In this document: piece by piece, positions 1 through 10,600 of the stretch
Numbering within the stretch: position 1 is the first letter of the stretch
How the letters are laid out: each line of letters opens with the position of its first letter
DNA from: Mesaphorura yosii
Taxonomy: Eukaryota > Arthropoda > Collembola > Poduromorpha > Tullbergiidae
DNA length: 64,000 bases
NCBI GenBank assembly: GCA_009869945.1
Contig: WIXG01000041.1
Span: 124,001 to 188,000, forward strand
Direction of reading: 5' to 3'
The notes under the pieces: generated by a model
What the model was told of the DNA's origin: nothing
The model's database searches: none
What the model saw: the letters and a program-made list of their open reading frames with translations, nothing else
Translations under genes and position numbers: made by a program

Positions 1-1264
1 TCATGAATTCTAGGTGAAAGGAAAACTAAAGCAGTGGAATATGTAATGTCGAAAGTGAGTGCGCGAAGCACCTGTTACCTGTTACGTAATGACAAATGGT
101 GTAAATCTTCTACTCAATGTAAATGTTGATCTGACAAAAGACTTTCGACTGGACTTACCGGTCTGGACCAGATATACACATGAATTCACAATCAGCAGCA
201 GCAGCAGCACGTGGGAATGCATGGAGGCAGTGCGACACTTCACATTCGACAACATGGTTGGTTTTACGAATTATCGAGTCCCAGGAAATCACAGGCACAA
301 ATTGACAGAAGAAACTTCCAGGACAGCTTTACGACTTTCTCATCGTTGCGTTTCCTCGTTCTCAAAAATTCGGCTGCGATGCGGTGGCTGTGGCTACTTT
401 TATCTCTGTCTGTGTTCCAAGCTAAAGATGAAGACCAGCGGTGTGTGGTGATGATCGCGATGCGTCGATGGATATGAAATGACGACGACGCTGAAAGTGA
501 GACAGACTCAAGTTCAATGTGAAGCGACGTTCCTTTAGTATGGCATGGCGTTTCTTGTGAGCCTGTATCTGCATTGTTGTTGCATTGTGCTTAAATTAAA
601 GGGTTGGGAGTGTGTGTATAAAACTGTAGGCAAGAAACGAGTTGTGGAAGTCGTATTATTATAAAGACCTCATCCATTCATCCGTCGATCCATCCGACGA
701 CCATTATTATCGTGTTGTGATTGTTGCAAACGCGAACCCCAACGCAGCGCAGCAGCTTCCCAGATGGTTCCTTAAGATTCTCGAACGCAGAAGCAGCAGC
801 AGCATAATATTATGACTGGCATTATTGTACCGGATCGTATTCGTACTGCCGTCTTAAGAATTAGAATGCACTACTTGAACCACGGCAGCCTGAATGAAAA
901 CGAGCTAGCTCTTGCTGACGCTGGCACCATCAACCACGCATAATCATAATTATACTGGTAATGGACAAGTTGTGCAATATTTACAACAGTGGTTACACAG
1001 TTACATGCATGGTTGACGTCTGGAGACGTTTACGAGCGCTTGTCGCTGTGCGTTGGTACACGATCGTAAAATCTTGTAAACATTCCGAGAATGCCATAAA
1101 TTATGCAGTAATAATTTGTCGAGTCTTCCCCACAGGATTCCATGTGCGCAAAAAACAAAGGATTTTGCGTGGATTATGCAACAAAACGAAACACCGAATG
1201 TGCAGGTAGCTTGAGACTGGGATTTTAGATGCATGGCTCTTTTTCTTCATTGGTGTTGGGTACT
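1..1264. other. Stretch without a confident gene
   Basis: No conserved domain is recognisable on either strand. On the plus strand an ATG at 379 opens a frame that reads like a signal peptide (MRWLWLLLSLSVFQA) and meets a possible splice donor near 440, but I cannot find a following exon. A TATAAA-like string lies near 617. The rest is A/T-rich sequence with short CAG and CGA runs. Confidence 0.4.
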
Positions 1265-1270
1265 TTTATT
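1265..1270 (-). terminator. Poly(A) signal AATAAA of the small secreted-peptide gene
   Basis: The plus strand reads TTTATT here, so the minus strand carries AATAAA about 100 bases beyond the TAG stop at 1373-1371. Position and sequence fit a cleavage signal for the gene just upstream. Confidence 0.5.
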
Positions 1271-1370
1271 TCGCCAGAATACTGATGTTAGACAATCACA
1301 ACAATTACAATTACACTCAACTACAAGGAAGCAACTTGCAAAAACGAATCACACGCTATTCGCTTTGTTT

Positions 1371-1782
1371 CTAGTACGATTTTCCAATGGAATCAACTTG
1401 TGACTCCAGACTGGCAACCACGTCTGAGGGCACAGCACCGCCCAGCGCGTTCTGGAGGTCAACACGGTCGTACGGTCCCAACTTGTAATAGGCAACCTAA
1501 AAGTGAAAGAGGGAAATGAGAATTGAGCCAAGGTGATTGACGTGTCTGTAACCGGGTCACCAGGAAGATATTCTCGACTGTCACATGGTTCTGGCCGTTC
1601 TGGCTCCTTGCTTTTGGACGTACCTGAATTCCTGGTGCGGTTTTGTCAACGACGGCGTATGGCGGGAGAAGCTGCATTGCCTGAGCCTGTCTGACGGCCT
1701 CCTCCAGGTACTGCGGGGCCGGCATGGCGAGTGCGGCCACGAGAAGGGTGGCGAGGAATGTGCACAAAATAATCTGACGCAT
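1371..1782 (-). CDS. Small secreted peptide, 94 residues, two coding exons
   Basis: Coding exons are 1782-1624 and 1496-1371, joined at a phase-0 GT-AG intron (donor GIQ|GTACGT, acceptor TTAG|GTTGCC). The product starts with a clear signal peptide (MRQIILCTFLATLLVAALA), with likely cleavage near the A-M-P-A stretch at residues 19-22. The mature part of about 75 residues has no cysteine. It is built from an amphipathic helix-like first half (YLEEAVRQAQAM), a central LLPPYAVVD segment and a second half ending DSIGKSY. An upstream 5' exon (1966-1867) splices to just before the ATG. I do not recognise the family. It is probably exported. Without cysteines or internal dibasic sites, neither a toxin nor a classical multi-peptide precursor is indicated. 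Confidence 0.7.
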
Positions 1783-1866
1783 TCTGAAGCTGAAAGACCA
1801 ATATACGCTTGTTTGTGCTTGTGAACCGTTTTCCAACTAAATAATTTGTCTGGACTCCAGACTTAC

Positions 1867-1966
1867 CTTTTATTTGGCTTAGGTTTTTGACGATGGGCAC
1901 GAGTACGATGGGTACGAGTATGAGACCGAATTGAATAATCCAAGCGTACGAAGGCGAAGTGGACGA
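1867..1966 (-). other. Probable 5' untranslated exon of the secreted-peptide gene
   Basis: This 100-base segment is bounded on the minus strand by a strong acceptor (CTCCTTCAG) and a perfect donor (GTAAGT). It precedes the ATG-bearing exon, which has its own acceptor TCTTTCAG about 7 bases before the ATG. One frame is open and very hydrophobic (WIIQFGLILVPIVLVPIV), which would be a membrane helix if translated. However, its phase-1 donor does not join in frame with the peptide, so I read it as untranslated. Confidence 0.4.
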
Positions 1967-3770
1967 CTGAAGGAGAAATTGGGTAATCAGTTGAGAGTTA
2001 TTAGCATTATTTATATGCCCGTGAGCTGACTGTTACGCTGATCCTTTCGATTTCTGTTTTCTGACGCATTGTTTCTCTTTTATTATTGTAGTACGATTAT
2101 TATGCGTGCCTATGAGCCGCTGCACACACCATGCCATGCCAGGCCATAACGTAACCAAACATTATTATTGCTGCTGCTGCGTGGCGATCATCTCGGTAAC
2201 CCTTCTTCGTCTTCTCGTTTTCATCTTATCTCATTTCACTCGACGACGCGATGTGCCAAGTGCCAAGCCAATGACGAGTACTCGACGAGTGTGAGTGCTC
2301 CGAGTCATTTGAGAAAAGAGAAGTCGAACTAACTAAATTACCGTTCGAGTCTGAAGAGAATGGGCAATCATAATTATCAGCAGCAGCGCAGCGGCCGAGC
2401 TTCTGTTTGAGTTTCTTTTCTTTCTCGACTGCGCTGCATCTTGACTGGCCTGGCTTTCAATTTCATGTCTTCATGCACACAGATCCATCATCGTAAAAAC
2501 TGTCAGACCATAATTATCGACGATGATGAGTGGCCGGCCAGTTTTTAAATGCAATGACAACAATGAACGGCTCCTGTACTGCTCTGCAATTAGTCAAGTC
2601 GGGGGACACGACGCAGTAAATCAACTGAACCATTTCAAATGATCTCCCGACGCCTCACAACGTCCCCGCGGCAACTTTCCCTCACGTGGTTTTAAAATAG
2701 AAATTTGGACACCTAAGCTGATTGTGCAAACCGAGAAATATGCACGACCCTGGACCCTCAATGGATTTCTGTCTTGTGCTGGGTCAGTGGAGGTGACAAG
2801 AGGTCATCAGCAACCAATGATGGGTTGGGGGATGAAAGAATCGGGGAAGATAATGGCGGCGACTGAAAGTCGCGAACAAGCCTTCATGACACGTCGTCTG
2901 CAGACTCCGCACAAAACACCGTAAATATGGGAGGCGGTCATTAGGAAAGGAAAATCGTCCAGGTAAAATGATAATAGCGTTGGGGGGTCCTTGACGTTTT
3001 TCAAGAAGTTCAGGCCAAAATTCAGATGGGATTATTTGACGATTTCGAATTTCGTTTCGAAGGGAGGTTTATCGATCCTCACTGACGGCTTAGTTCGACG
3101 ACTTGCTGCCTTTGAACGAAGTGCGTGGGGGCAAGAACTCAGAACTGAATCTAGATTCCAGCGACGACGACTCTGACTCTCAATCTTCGTCTTCTTCCCA
3201 AATCCAATGAGTTTTGAATAAATTCGAAACGACAATGACAATCGTGTTGGTCTTCTCGATTTTGGACGCCAAAGTGACTATTTGTCTGGTTACCGTTTTA
3301 GTTTTATTTCTTACAAACTACAAGATACAAATGTTGCGACTCATTTGTACTGACTGTCAATTTTTCACTTCATAAATTAGATTATCAAATACAAACTAAT
3401 CGCTGGCGCTAACGCGTTGCGTAGTTGTGTTGGCCATTCGCTAAAAGCTACAGCATAAATTTCGATTACGCATCGCGTCAGAGTCAATAAATAATAGTTA
3501 ATGAGCAAAGTTGACAAGAATGAAGAATGGAGAGTGTGTGGATTGAATGCAAAAGAGATCCGTCATCGAGTCATCGAATAAAATAAAATTAAATTACAAT
3601 AATGGGATGAAGCGAATTAGAAATTGTTCGTTCGTAGCACCTAGCAGACCTAGCAAACGTTTTAACTTTAGTTTTACTAGCTTAGGAATAGAAACTAAAA
3701 ATTCGTTCAGTTTAAGAAAGAAGGACGTTACACAAAATTGCACTACGTAGAGCTAAGACCAAGCTCACGA
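1967..3770. other. Intergenic stretch, no gene seen
   Basis: Only short open frames without domains or convincing splice borders occur. A minus-strand AATAAA (plus-strand TTTATT at 3303-3308), about 460 bases past the RING gene stop, may be that gene's poly(A) signal. Confidence 0.4.
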
Positions 3771-5111
3771 CTAATTGGATGAGTAACGCTTGCACGCGTG
3801 GCGAACTCGTTTCGGTGACGGCGAATCAGGCGCCGACGGGTGCGCGGGCTCGGCCTTGCTCATACCAGCACGAGCACGAGCAACACGTCGACGGGTAGCA
3901 TTTCCCCCGACACCGGCACCAACGGTCTCTAAAATAAGATAGCCCTTTTAGTCAAGTTCTTATCGCAATTAGCAATTTGGGCAATTTCTTTAAGGTAAAA
4001 TCCTCAAGATGCTTACCTTTTCCTTTCCCTCGTCTTGTCGATGTACCAGGAGCAGTTGCAGCTGGAGCCACAGCCTGAATGCCAGCCGCGCCTGAATTTC
4101 CAGTCTGAGGTTGAGACTGTGCCTCCAATGCCCTGTCAACCCGGAAATGCTCTCGTTAGTCGTCAAACATACGGAAATGGCAAGGCGCAAGGCAAAATGA
4201 ATGCTGCGTCCGACTGACTTACTTTTTGAGAGCATCGACCTCCTTCTTCAGATTCTCGACTTCTTTCTTCCGAGTTTCGTCTTCCTTCTTTAGAGCTTCA
4301 TTTTCATTTTTCAATTCATCACACATTGACTGAAGGTTGTTGGTAATTGCTTGGCTCCTGGCGACCTTGTTTAATTCCTCGGTGTAGCGACCCTGGAGGT
4401 CTTCGTAATCTTGCCTAAATTAAAGAAATGAGAATTCGAGGCTCGGCTTCCGCTCTTAGAGGGTATTCTTAATTTCAGCATTGCGTTAGAATGTAACTTA
4501 CATAAACATGTTGTATATTTGGTGTAAGTCTTCGGCGGAAGTATTCGGATTTTGTGCCGGTGCAGGATCCGGAACGTCGACCATTGTAAATCCAGCATTA
4601 AAACCACGCGACCCTGAAAGAGCGGCAGCCGAGGTTGAGGGCTGGTCATCAGCACCCCTGTAGTTGTGATCAACAATAACTGGAAAGATCGGAACCATCT
4701 TTGATGAAGGACACGGCTTGCGGCAACTTGGGCACGTGCGTACGTTACTAATTAGTAAATTAATGAATTTTATGATTAGAATATTCCGCATTTTCGATCA
4801 AGAGCGTTAAGTGTTTCGTATGAAGCAAGAACTCACTTTGTATTTTTAAACCATTCCTCAAGGCAAGCAACATGGAATAAATGGCCACAAGGAGTCGAAA
4901 CTACTGTGCTCCGTCCTGGCGGTTTCTCCATTTTTTTTTTGTGTCCAGCACCTCGTGCGCGTGCACGTGAACCACGACCAGGAACTTCAGCAACGATTAT
5001 GACTGAGTCCCCGACCGCTTCCCGAGCCCGAACGGCCCGAACCGTTTCTGCCTGGTAATTCGGGGCAGGCCAAGTAAGGGCATCGTCACAGATCGGACAT
5101 GCGAACGCCAT
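3771..5111 (-). CDS. RING-H2 finger / coiled-coil protein, putative E3 ubiquitin ligase, 328 residues
   Basis: Five coding exons join in frame: 5111-4837, 4747-4502, 4414-4223, 4132-4017 and 3928-3771, all GT-AG. The N-terminal RING-H2 ligands are C5, C8, C75, H77, H80, C83, C97 and C100 (CPIC ... CGHLFHVAC ... CPSC). The first loop, about 66 residues between C8 and C75, is much longer than usual and contains a basic stretch (RGSRARARGAGHKKK). A linker (about 100-170) leads to a heptad-rich coiled coil (about 175-238, many E, K and L). The tail is Ala/Thr/Pro-rich, then basic (TRRRVARARAG), ending KRYSSN. RING plus coiled coil recalls TRAIP-type ligases, but I see no residue-level match good enough to name it. 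Expected role: recruits an E2 through the RING and dimerises through the coil. Confidence 0.85.
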
Positions 5112-5928
5112 CGTTTTGTGACCTGTCAGTTAATAGATAGCAACCAGAATTGGTAGAATGCGAACGGAAAGTTATGAATTACAGGTGCACAAACAATTAG
5201 CAATTGAACCAGTTGATTATGAATCCGAAATCGAAATGAGTTGAAGGACCGCTGGACTTACAGTTCAGTGGTCAACTTGTTTCTTGTTCAATCAGCTATC
5301 CAGTCGTCGTTTTCGCCACAGAAGAGGATTTATCTTGTCAGTCGGCCGCACGTTACACGTCGAAGGCTCGAATCGCACTGGCCAGCGGCTGGCCCAGTCC
5401 ATTGAAACTCGTTACCTGAATCCCAATAAATAGTCACGTAAGCTAAGCTCCCCCGCTGAAGCGATGAGGTTCGTTATCAAAGCATGCAAATGAGATTTGA
5501 GCGTGAGCCGAGTTGCTTTGCGACTGCGAATCGTCCAAGAAGCCGCCGCTTCAAATGGATGAAAAAGGCAAGTAAGGAAAGAGACGTCTTCCTTTGTTTT
5601 CGTAATCAGTCCGACCAATCTCGCGACGGTTAATTTATTGGAAAATAAATTGACAGCCAAAACTTATGAAATCGCTTTTATCGCACATTATTGTTCACGT
5701 ACAACTTAGATAAGAGAAATTACATTCAAGAGTGTTAAAATTTGAGTTAATCGGGTAAATTCCCGATCGAATGGAGTTATGAATAAATGATGAATAGAAA
5801 CGGCGTTTCAACGACGAATATTGCGATTAGTGACAATTACGATGGCGATGTTCTAACAAGAACAAGGTCGAGTACATGGAGGCTGATCAAGTCAAGTCTT
5901 TTCAGATATCAAAAATGCTGCTACGTTT
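5112..5928. other. Gap between the RING gene and the next minus-strand gene
   Basis: No coding exon is convincing. The part next to 5111 is probably the RING gene's 5' leader and promoter. A minus-strand AATAAA (plus-strand TTTATT at 5634-5639) may end the transcript of the gene at 5.9-6.6 kb. Confidence 0.35.
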
Positions 5929-6592
5929 TCAGGCGCCAATCTTCGGCTTCTTAAACGTGAACTTTTTAGCTCCAACCGCACCCTCGCCTGCCGTGTTTGG
6001 GGCATTAATCGGAGGCACTTCGGGAATGTTGCATCGTATCTCATCTCAATGGGAGACAACGGTGCCTAATTTTGGAAGAAACAGAATGAAATGAAGTAAG
6101 TTTTCCAACATAAATTGCACCGCAGCAGCGTATCAACTTACATTTTGCTTATCAGCATGTCGACGTCCCTATCATCACGGAAAATTACAGCACTGTCGTC
6201 CAAACTGAAATTATTGACAGTAGCAGCAGCAGCAACACGGTTCGAGCCGGATGGTGCCTTTGTCGCCTTTCCCAACGGCGCTTTCCGGGCTTCGGCCATC
6301 GACATGAGCCCCACATCGCCGTCGATTTCGTCGCTGTCACTAACCAGAATTGTGTGATTCAAAGTGTCCCTGAGGGCTTTGCTTTTATTGGACGTCGAAG
6401 TCAAAAGCACTCTCGGTGTCGCTCCTTTGGAAGTCGAAGATGAAGAAGTTGTACTTGAAATGGGTTTACTCGTCGAGGCACCACCACTGCCCTTGGCGGC
6501 TGAAGCACAGAACTGAACTTGTCCTTCAATGGATTTCTGCATGTCAAGATCGCTGGCGAGAGGGACGAATAATGGACGGCCATTCACGACGA
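5929..6592 (-). CDS. Uncharacterised Ser/Ala-rich protein (gene model uncertain)
   Basis: The main exon, about 6592-6142, encodes a low-complexity protein: a start region (MQKSIEGQVQF, ATG at 6542), a Ser/Thr-rich run, then an acidic patch (LVSDSDEIDGD) and the end SLDDSAVIFRDDRDVDML. It closes with a perfect donor (AT|GTAAGT, phase 2). Spliced to the strong acceptor at about 6063, the frame ends after eight codons at 6041. A more protein-like frame in the same last exon ends KKFTFKKPKIGA at 5929, but it is out of phase with the visible donor. Either that frame is untranslated, or an alternative splice or a base error intervenes. The 5' end is also open: the frame continues upstream of 6542 to an acceptor at 6593-6594. 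No family recognised; it looks like a disordered, possibly nuclear protein. Confidence 0.45.
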
Positions 6593-7212
6593 CTAAAACT
6601 CACGTTCATGGGTTCATGGCCCATCACCGCTCCGTGCATGGTACAGCGTTCAGTTGCAATATAAAAGATTACAGTGCAGAGGGAGAACGCGATAAGAAAA
6701 TTGTCGTCGTTTAAATTAATTCCTCCTCCTCCCCTTCGCATCCAGTAAGCAATCAAGCATCAAGCAAGTTCATAGGCAAGTTCCCGAAGTGTCGTATCAT
6801 TGAATTTCGCATTGATTTGATGAATCAAATTATTTTATTGTCAAGTCGTCATTGTCACTTACTTGAGCCGCTCGCGAAAGTAAGAAATTCATTAGCACTT
6901 ATCAGAATTGAGTGATAACAACAATTCAATAAAAACAAGATCTTGAATTCTAGCAACAGGCAACCCCGTCGCCGGCCTTGAATGGATTCTACTCATGCAA
7001 GTAACAAAACGAGTAAGGATTTGGCTTTCTTTCTTACTGTAACTAATCAGAGCTCAGTGCTTATCAAGTTTCATTAACTTTATACACTGTCAAAGGTACT
7101 TTGTGACTCGACACTGCATGCTAACTTAATGCTTAGTGCACTAAACTAATTTCACCTTTTCATCTTTTTTTTTAGTGATCGCCCTCGCCACTTTCTTTTC
7201 AACCCAAATTAG
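6593..7212. other. Stretch without a confident gene
   Basis: Contains possible 5' exon sequence of the minus-strand gene at 5.9-6.6 kb near its lower end. A plus-strand ATG at 6982 opens a short frame that does not join in phase to the candidate exon at 7213. Nothing else recognised. Confidence 0.3.
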
Positions 7213-7434
7213 CCGAGTACCCACACCCGAAACTACAGTAGTAATGTATTCACATGTGGAAGCACCTTCTTATCAGCGTATTCAAGATATGAAGCTCTGA
7301 AGTCTCGCTCTGATGTTATAAATAAAGTTAAAGCGTATTTACAAGAGTATGACGGTAACAAATATGTACAGTTTATCCCTGAGTACCAGACCGTTGTCCC
7401 GACACCCCGAACGGGGTTCTGGCAGGAGACTAAC
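7213..7434 (+). CDS. Candidate orphan coding exon (74 codons)
   Basis: The plus strand has a pyrimidine-rich acceptor (CAACCCAAATTAG), a fully open 222-base frame that begins and ends in phase 0, and a perfect donor (AAC|GTAAGT). The translation is protein-like and charged, with segments such as KSRSDVINKVKAYLQEYDG and KYVQFIPEYQTVVPTPR. I cannot find a start exon or a following exon, and downstream lies the tenectin-like gene on the other strand. It may belong to an overlapping antisense gene or be chance. No family recognised. Confidence 0.3.
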
Positions 7435-7660
7435 GTAAGTAACAATTAAATAACAAGTCAAACGCAAATTTCCCCAATGATAATACTAATACTTTGGATT
7501 AGCGAATTAGCCTACCTATCTTACGTAACTTATGTTAGTAGCAGTTGTCTTTTCAGCTGATTGCCAGATTGCCTTAATAAATTGCAGTTAATTTATGAAC
7601 TACGTTCTTAGCTAACAACACCTCGTACATTGCATTGTTGGAACCTACGGACTCCCATCA

Positions 7661-10600
7661 CTACCAAAGCAAGAACCGAGGGAACAGCGACCACTCCTTG
7701 TATTTCTTGTCACTTGGATCGCCCATCACCTTTTTGAACTGTTTCAGCGCGCCCTTCTTGTGCAGCGCTTTGTCAACGTTCACCTCCTCCCAGTCGGCGC
7801 TTCTCCTCGGCCTCCGTGACGAACGCAAATAATCCGGCAGAGTCATTATTTTGTTGAATGTTCTCCAGAACCAGCTCTCGTCCGCTCGTGCCACTTCCGT
7901 CTCCGCCTCGGACTGTACCGAGTGATCTGCGCGGCTGAAGCTTTCGGCCATGTCTGGTGAGATCGGAGCCACGGGTTTGACGAGGTGTGGTGGAATCTTT
8001 GGAAGCCTCTCTGATTTTGCGCCTGATGCGGGGATCGGAACAATGTCATCTCCGAAACTTGGTTCTTGTGTGGTTGGCTCTGATGACACGTCATCGTCAG
8101 CAGCCGTGACACCGACTTCCCCGTCTCCGCTCCCGCTTCCTTCGACATGGTCTGGATGATGGTGTCTAGAAAGCGATGCGGGCACGTCTGTCGTGATTGC
8201 TTCGCCGTCTCCACTTCCCTCGATGTGATCTGGATGGTGGTGCCGAGACAAAAGTGGCTGCTCGGTTGCTGGAACCTGTCCATCACCACTGCCGCTGCTG
8301 CTGTTAGAATCGTCCAGGAGACCGTCGTCCAACTCGTTTCTCGTCGTTGTAGCTTCCGATTTTACTTCCGAAACTTGAGCCACAGGTTTCTCAGCCTCCA
8401 CCTTCGGTTCGTCAAACACGACCAAGTTGTCAGCGATTAAATCAGACACCGACGTAGTCGGCTGAGCTTCTTCATCGGCGTGGATCAAATCATGCTTGGC
8501 CTCCACGACAGTCACGGATTCTGGAGGCGGAGCTCCAGATCCTTCTTCGTCTTCGAAAATGGAGAGGTCGAGACGGTACTTGGAGCCTGGTGGAAGATGC
8601 ACCTGATCTGGGACCTCCGTTGGTCCAGCCCCTGATCCGTCAAAGAGTTCTTGCACGTGTACGTCATCGTTCACAATATTTTGCATGGTTGGCGCAACTC
8701 CGTCATAAACTTCTGCTGGCGGGTCAAACTGTAGGTTGTCCAATGGCTCTGTGAGGGCATCATCATTCTTGGTCTCTGGCTGAAATGTGGTGACATCATC
8801 GTGTACGATCTCCTCCTCCACTGCGGGCGGTACTGCCGTCGTAGGCACGAAATCGTGCTGCTCTGCTTCTGGATCGTCAGCCAACGCAATTTCGACGGTG
8901 TCCTCCTCCCGATCGGCAATCGGCGGCGGGAAGGTCGTTGTCGCAACCTCATCTTGTAATTGTGGTGCTCCTTCTGGATCGTCCTGAGAAACTGCGTCGT
9001 GCACTGAGGCGGGCTCTGCAGTCGATGTCTGAGACACAGGCTCACTGCCCTCAGCTGGAGCGTCATGGACAACCGGATTTCCGGTTGTTGGCTGCGCAGG
9101 TTCACTACCCGAGGCATCGAAGTCCGGTACACTTGGAACGGGGTCGAACACAACCTCATTCAAACTAGAATCAACGCCGTCGCTGTAGCTCGCTGGGGTT
9201 TCGGTGTTTGGAACTTCGCTTGTAGTCGTAGGCACGGCGTCTTGCACGGGCAAGTAAATACTCAGGGGCGGGTCGAAGATGACAGACGAATGTTGCTGGC
9301 TGGTCTCTGCCACGTCGGGCTTCACCTGTGACAATGAAACTGGCTTCAAGGGCGCCGAGTCTTCAGGCACGCGCACTTCATCCTGAATCTCATTTTCGTC
9401 CTCAGGCCGTGGCTGAAAATCGTGCACCGGAGGTTGCAGTTCTAGACTGGGTTGCTGCATTTCGACCGGTGGATTTGTGGCTCCTTCGACCGAGGAAGGC
9501 AGGGGCGAGTAAGTTGTTGGCGGCGGGGCCTGACCCTGACCTTCTTCGTCAGAAACGTCCAGGGACAAGCTTTCGGGCTCCGAGATTTCAATCGTGTCAT
9601 CCGCTTCGTGCGCATAGACGAAATGGGTTGTGGGCTCCTCCGTCGAGGAGGTAGTGGTTGAGGAGGATAATGCTGGCGGAGGCTCTGAGCTCGATGGCAG
9701 TGCCGGCTCCTGAATGTCCACTAATTTCTCCACAACCTGCACGTCGTCAGAAATCTCATTGTCTGCCAAGCCTTGTCCATCCTCGAATTCAGGCTGCACT
9801 GTAGTTACGACCTCTGGCGGTGAAGTGGCGGGCACAATTGGTCCCGATTCGATGATCACGATCTTCTCGTCCTGTAAAGCCTCTGAATCCGAATCCGAAT
9901 CCGGAGCGATGGTGGTTTGTACAGCTTCCTCTGGCGGGGAGGTTGCAGGTACAATTGGGTCAGACTCAATGATTACAATCTTCTCGTCGGCTTCAGTTGA
10001 GGGAGAAGAAGCTGCTTTATCATCTGCAGCGACTTCAGGATCCAATTCTTCGACTGATGGGAAGGATGTCGTGACCACTTCAGGCGGGGAAGTAGCGGGC
10101 TGAACCGGCTGTGATTCAATCACCACGATTTTCTCGTCGAGCGGCGTAGCAGACTCCACAGCAATGGCGGGTGAGTTGGTGGTGACTACGGCGGCCTCCT
10201 CGTTCACTTGTTGAGCTGATGAGTCGGACGAACCAAACTCTTCCTGATCCAGCACCGTGTGGGTGATCGGTTCGCTCACGTCAGAAGACGAGGAAGGCTC
10301 TGTGGAAACGACAGAGGTAGCGCTAGTCGCTTGAGGTTCAAATTCGATCACAAAATCCTGAGCGCCTTCTGGTTCTGCTGCTTCAGACGGCGCAGCTGGC
10401 TGAACAGTCGTTCCCAAAGCTTCGGATGGGGGAGCGGCTGGTACAGACACAACTTCTACACTCACTTGGAGCTCAACTGGTGGCGGGACGCCCGGCGGCG
10501 CCTGAGTCGTGGGAACCTCTGAAGCCTCAGGCACTTCTGTGGTGACTTCGACGACGACGGGTTCCAGAGGGACGATGACAGCGGACGGCTCCACAATAGT

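Noticed and set aside
59-451. 130-codon open frame on the plus strand
   Set aside because: Begins with GTG rather than ATG, no domain, composition like non-coding DNA.
6240-6251. tRNA B-box-like string GGTTCGAGCC
   Set aside because: Lies inside a coding exon, with no matching A-box or cloverleaf around it.
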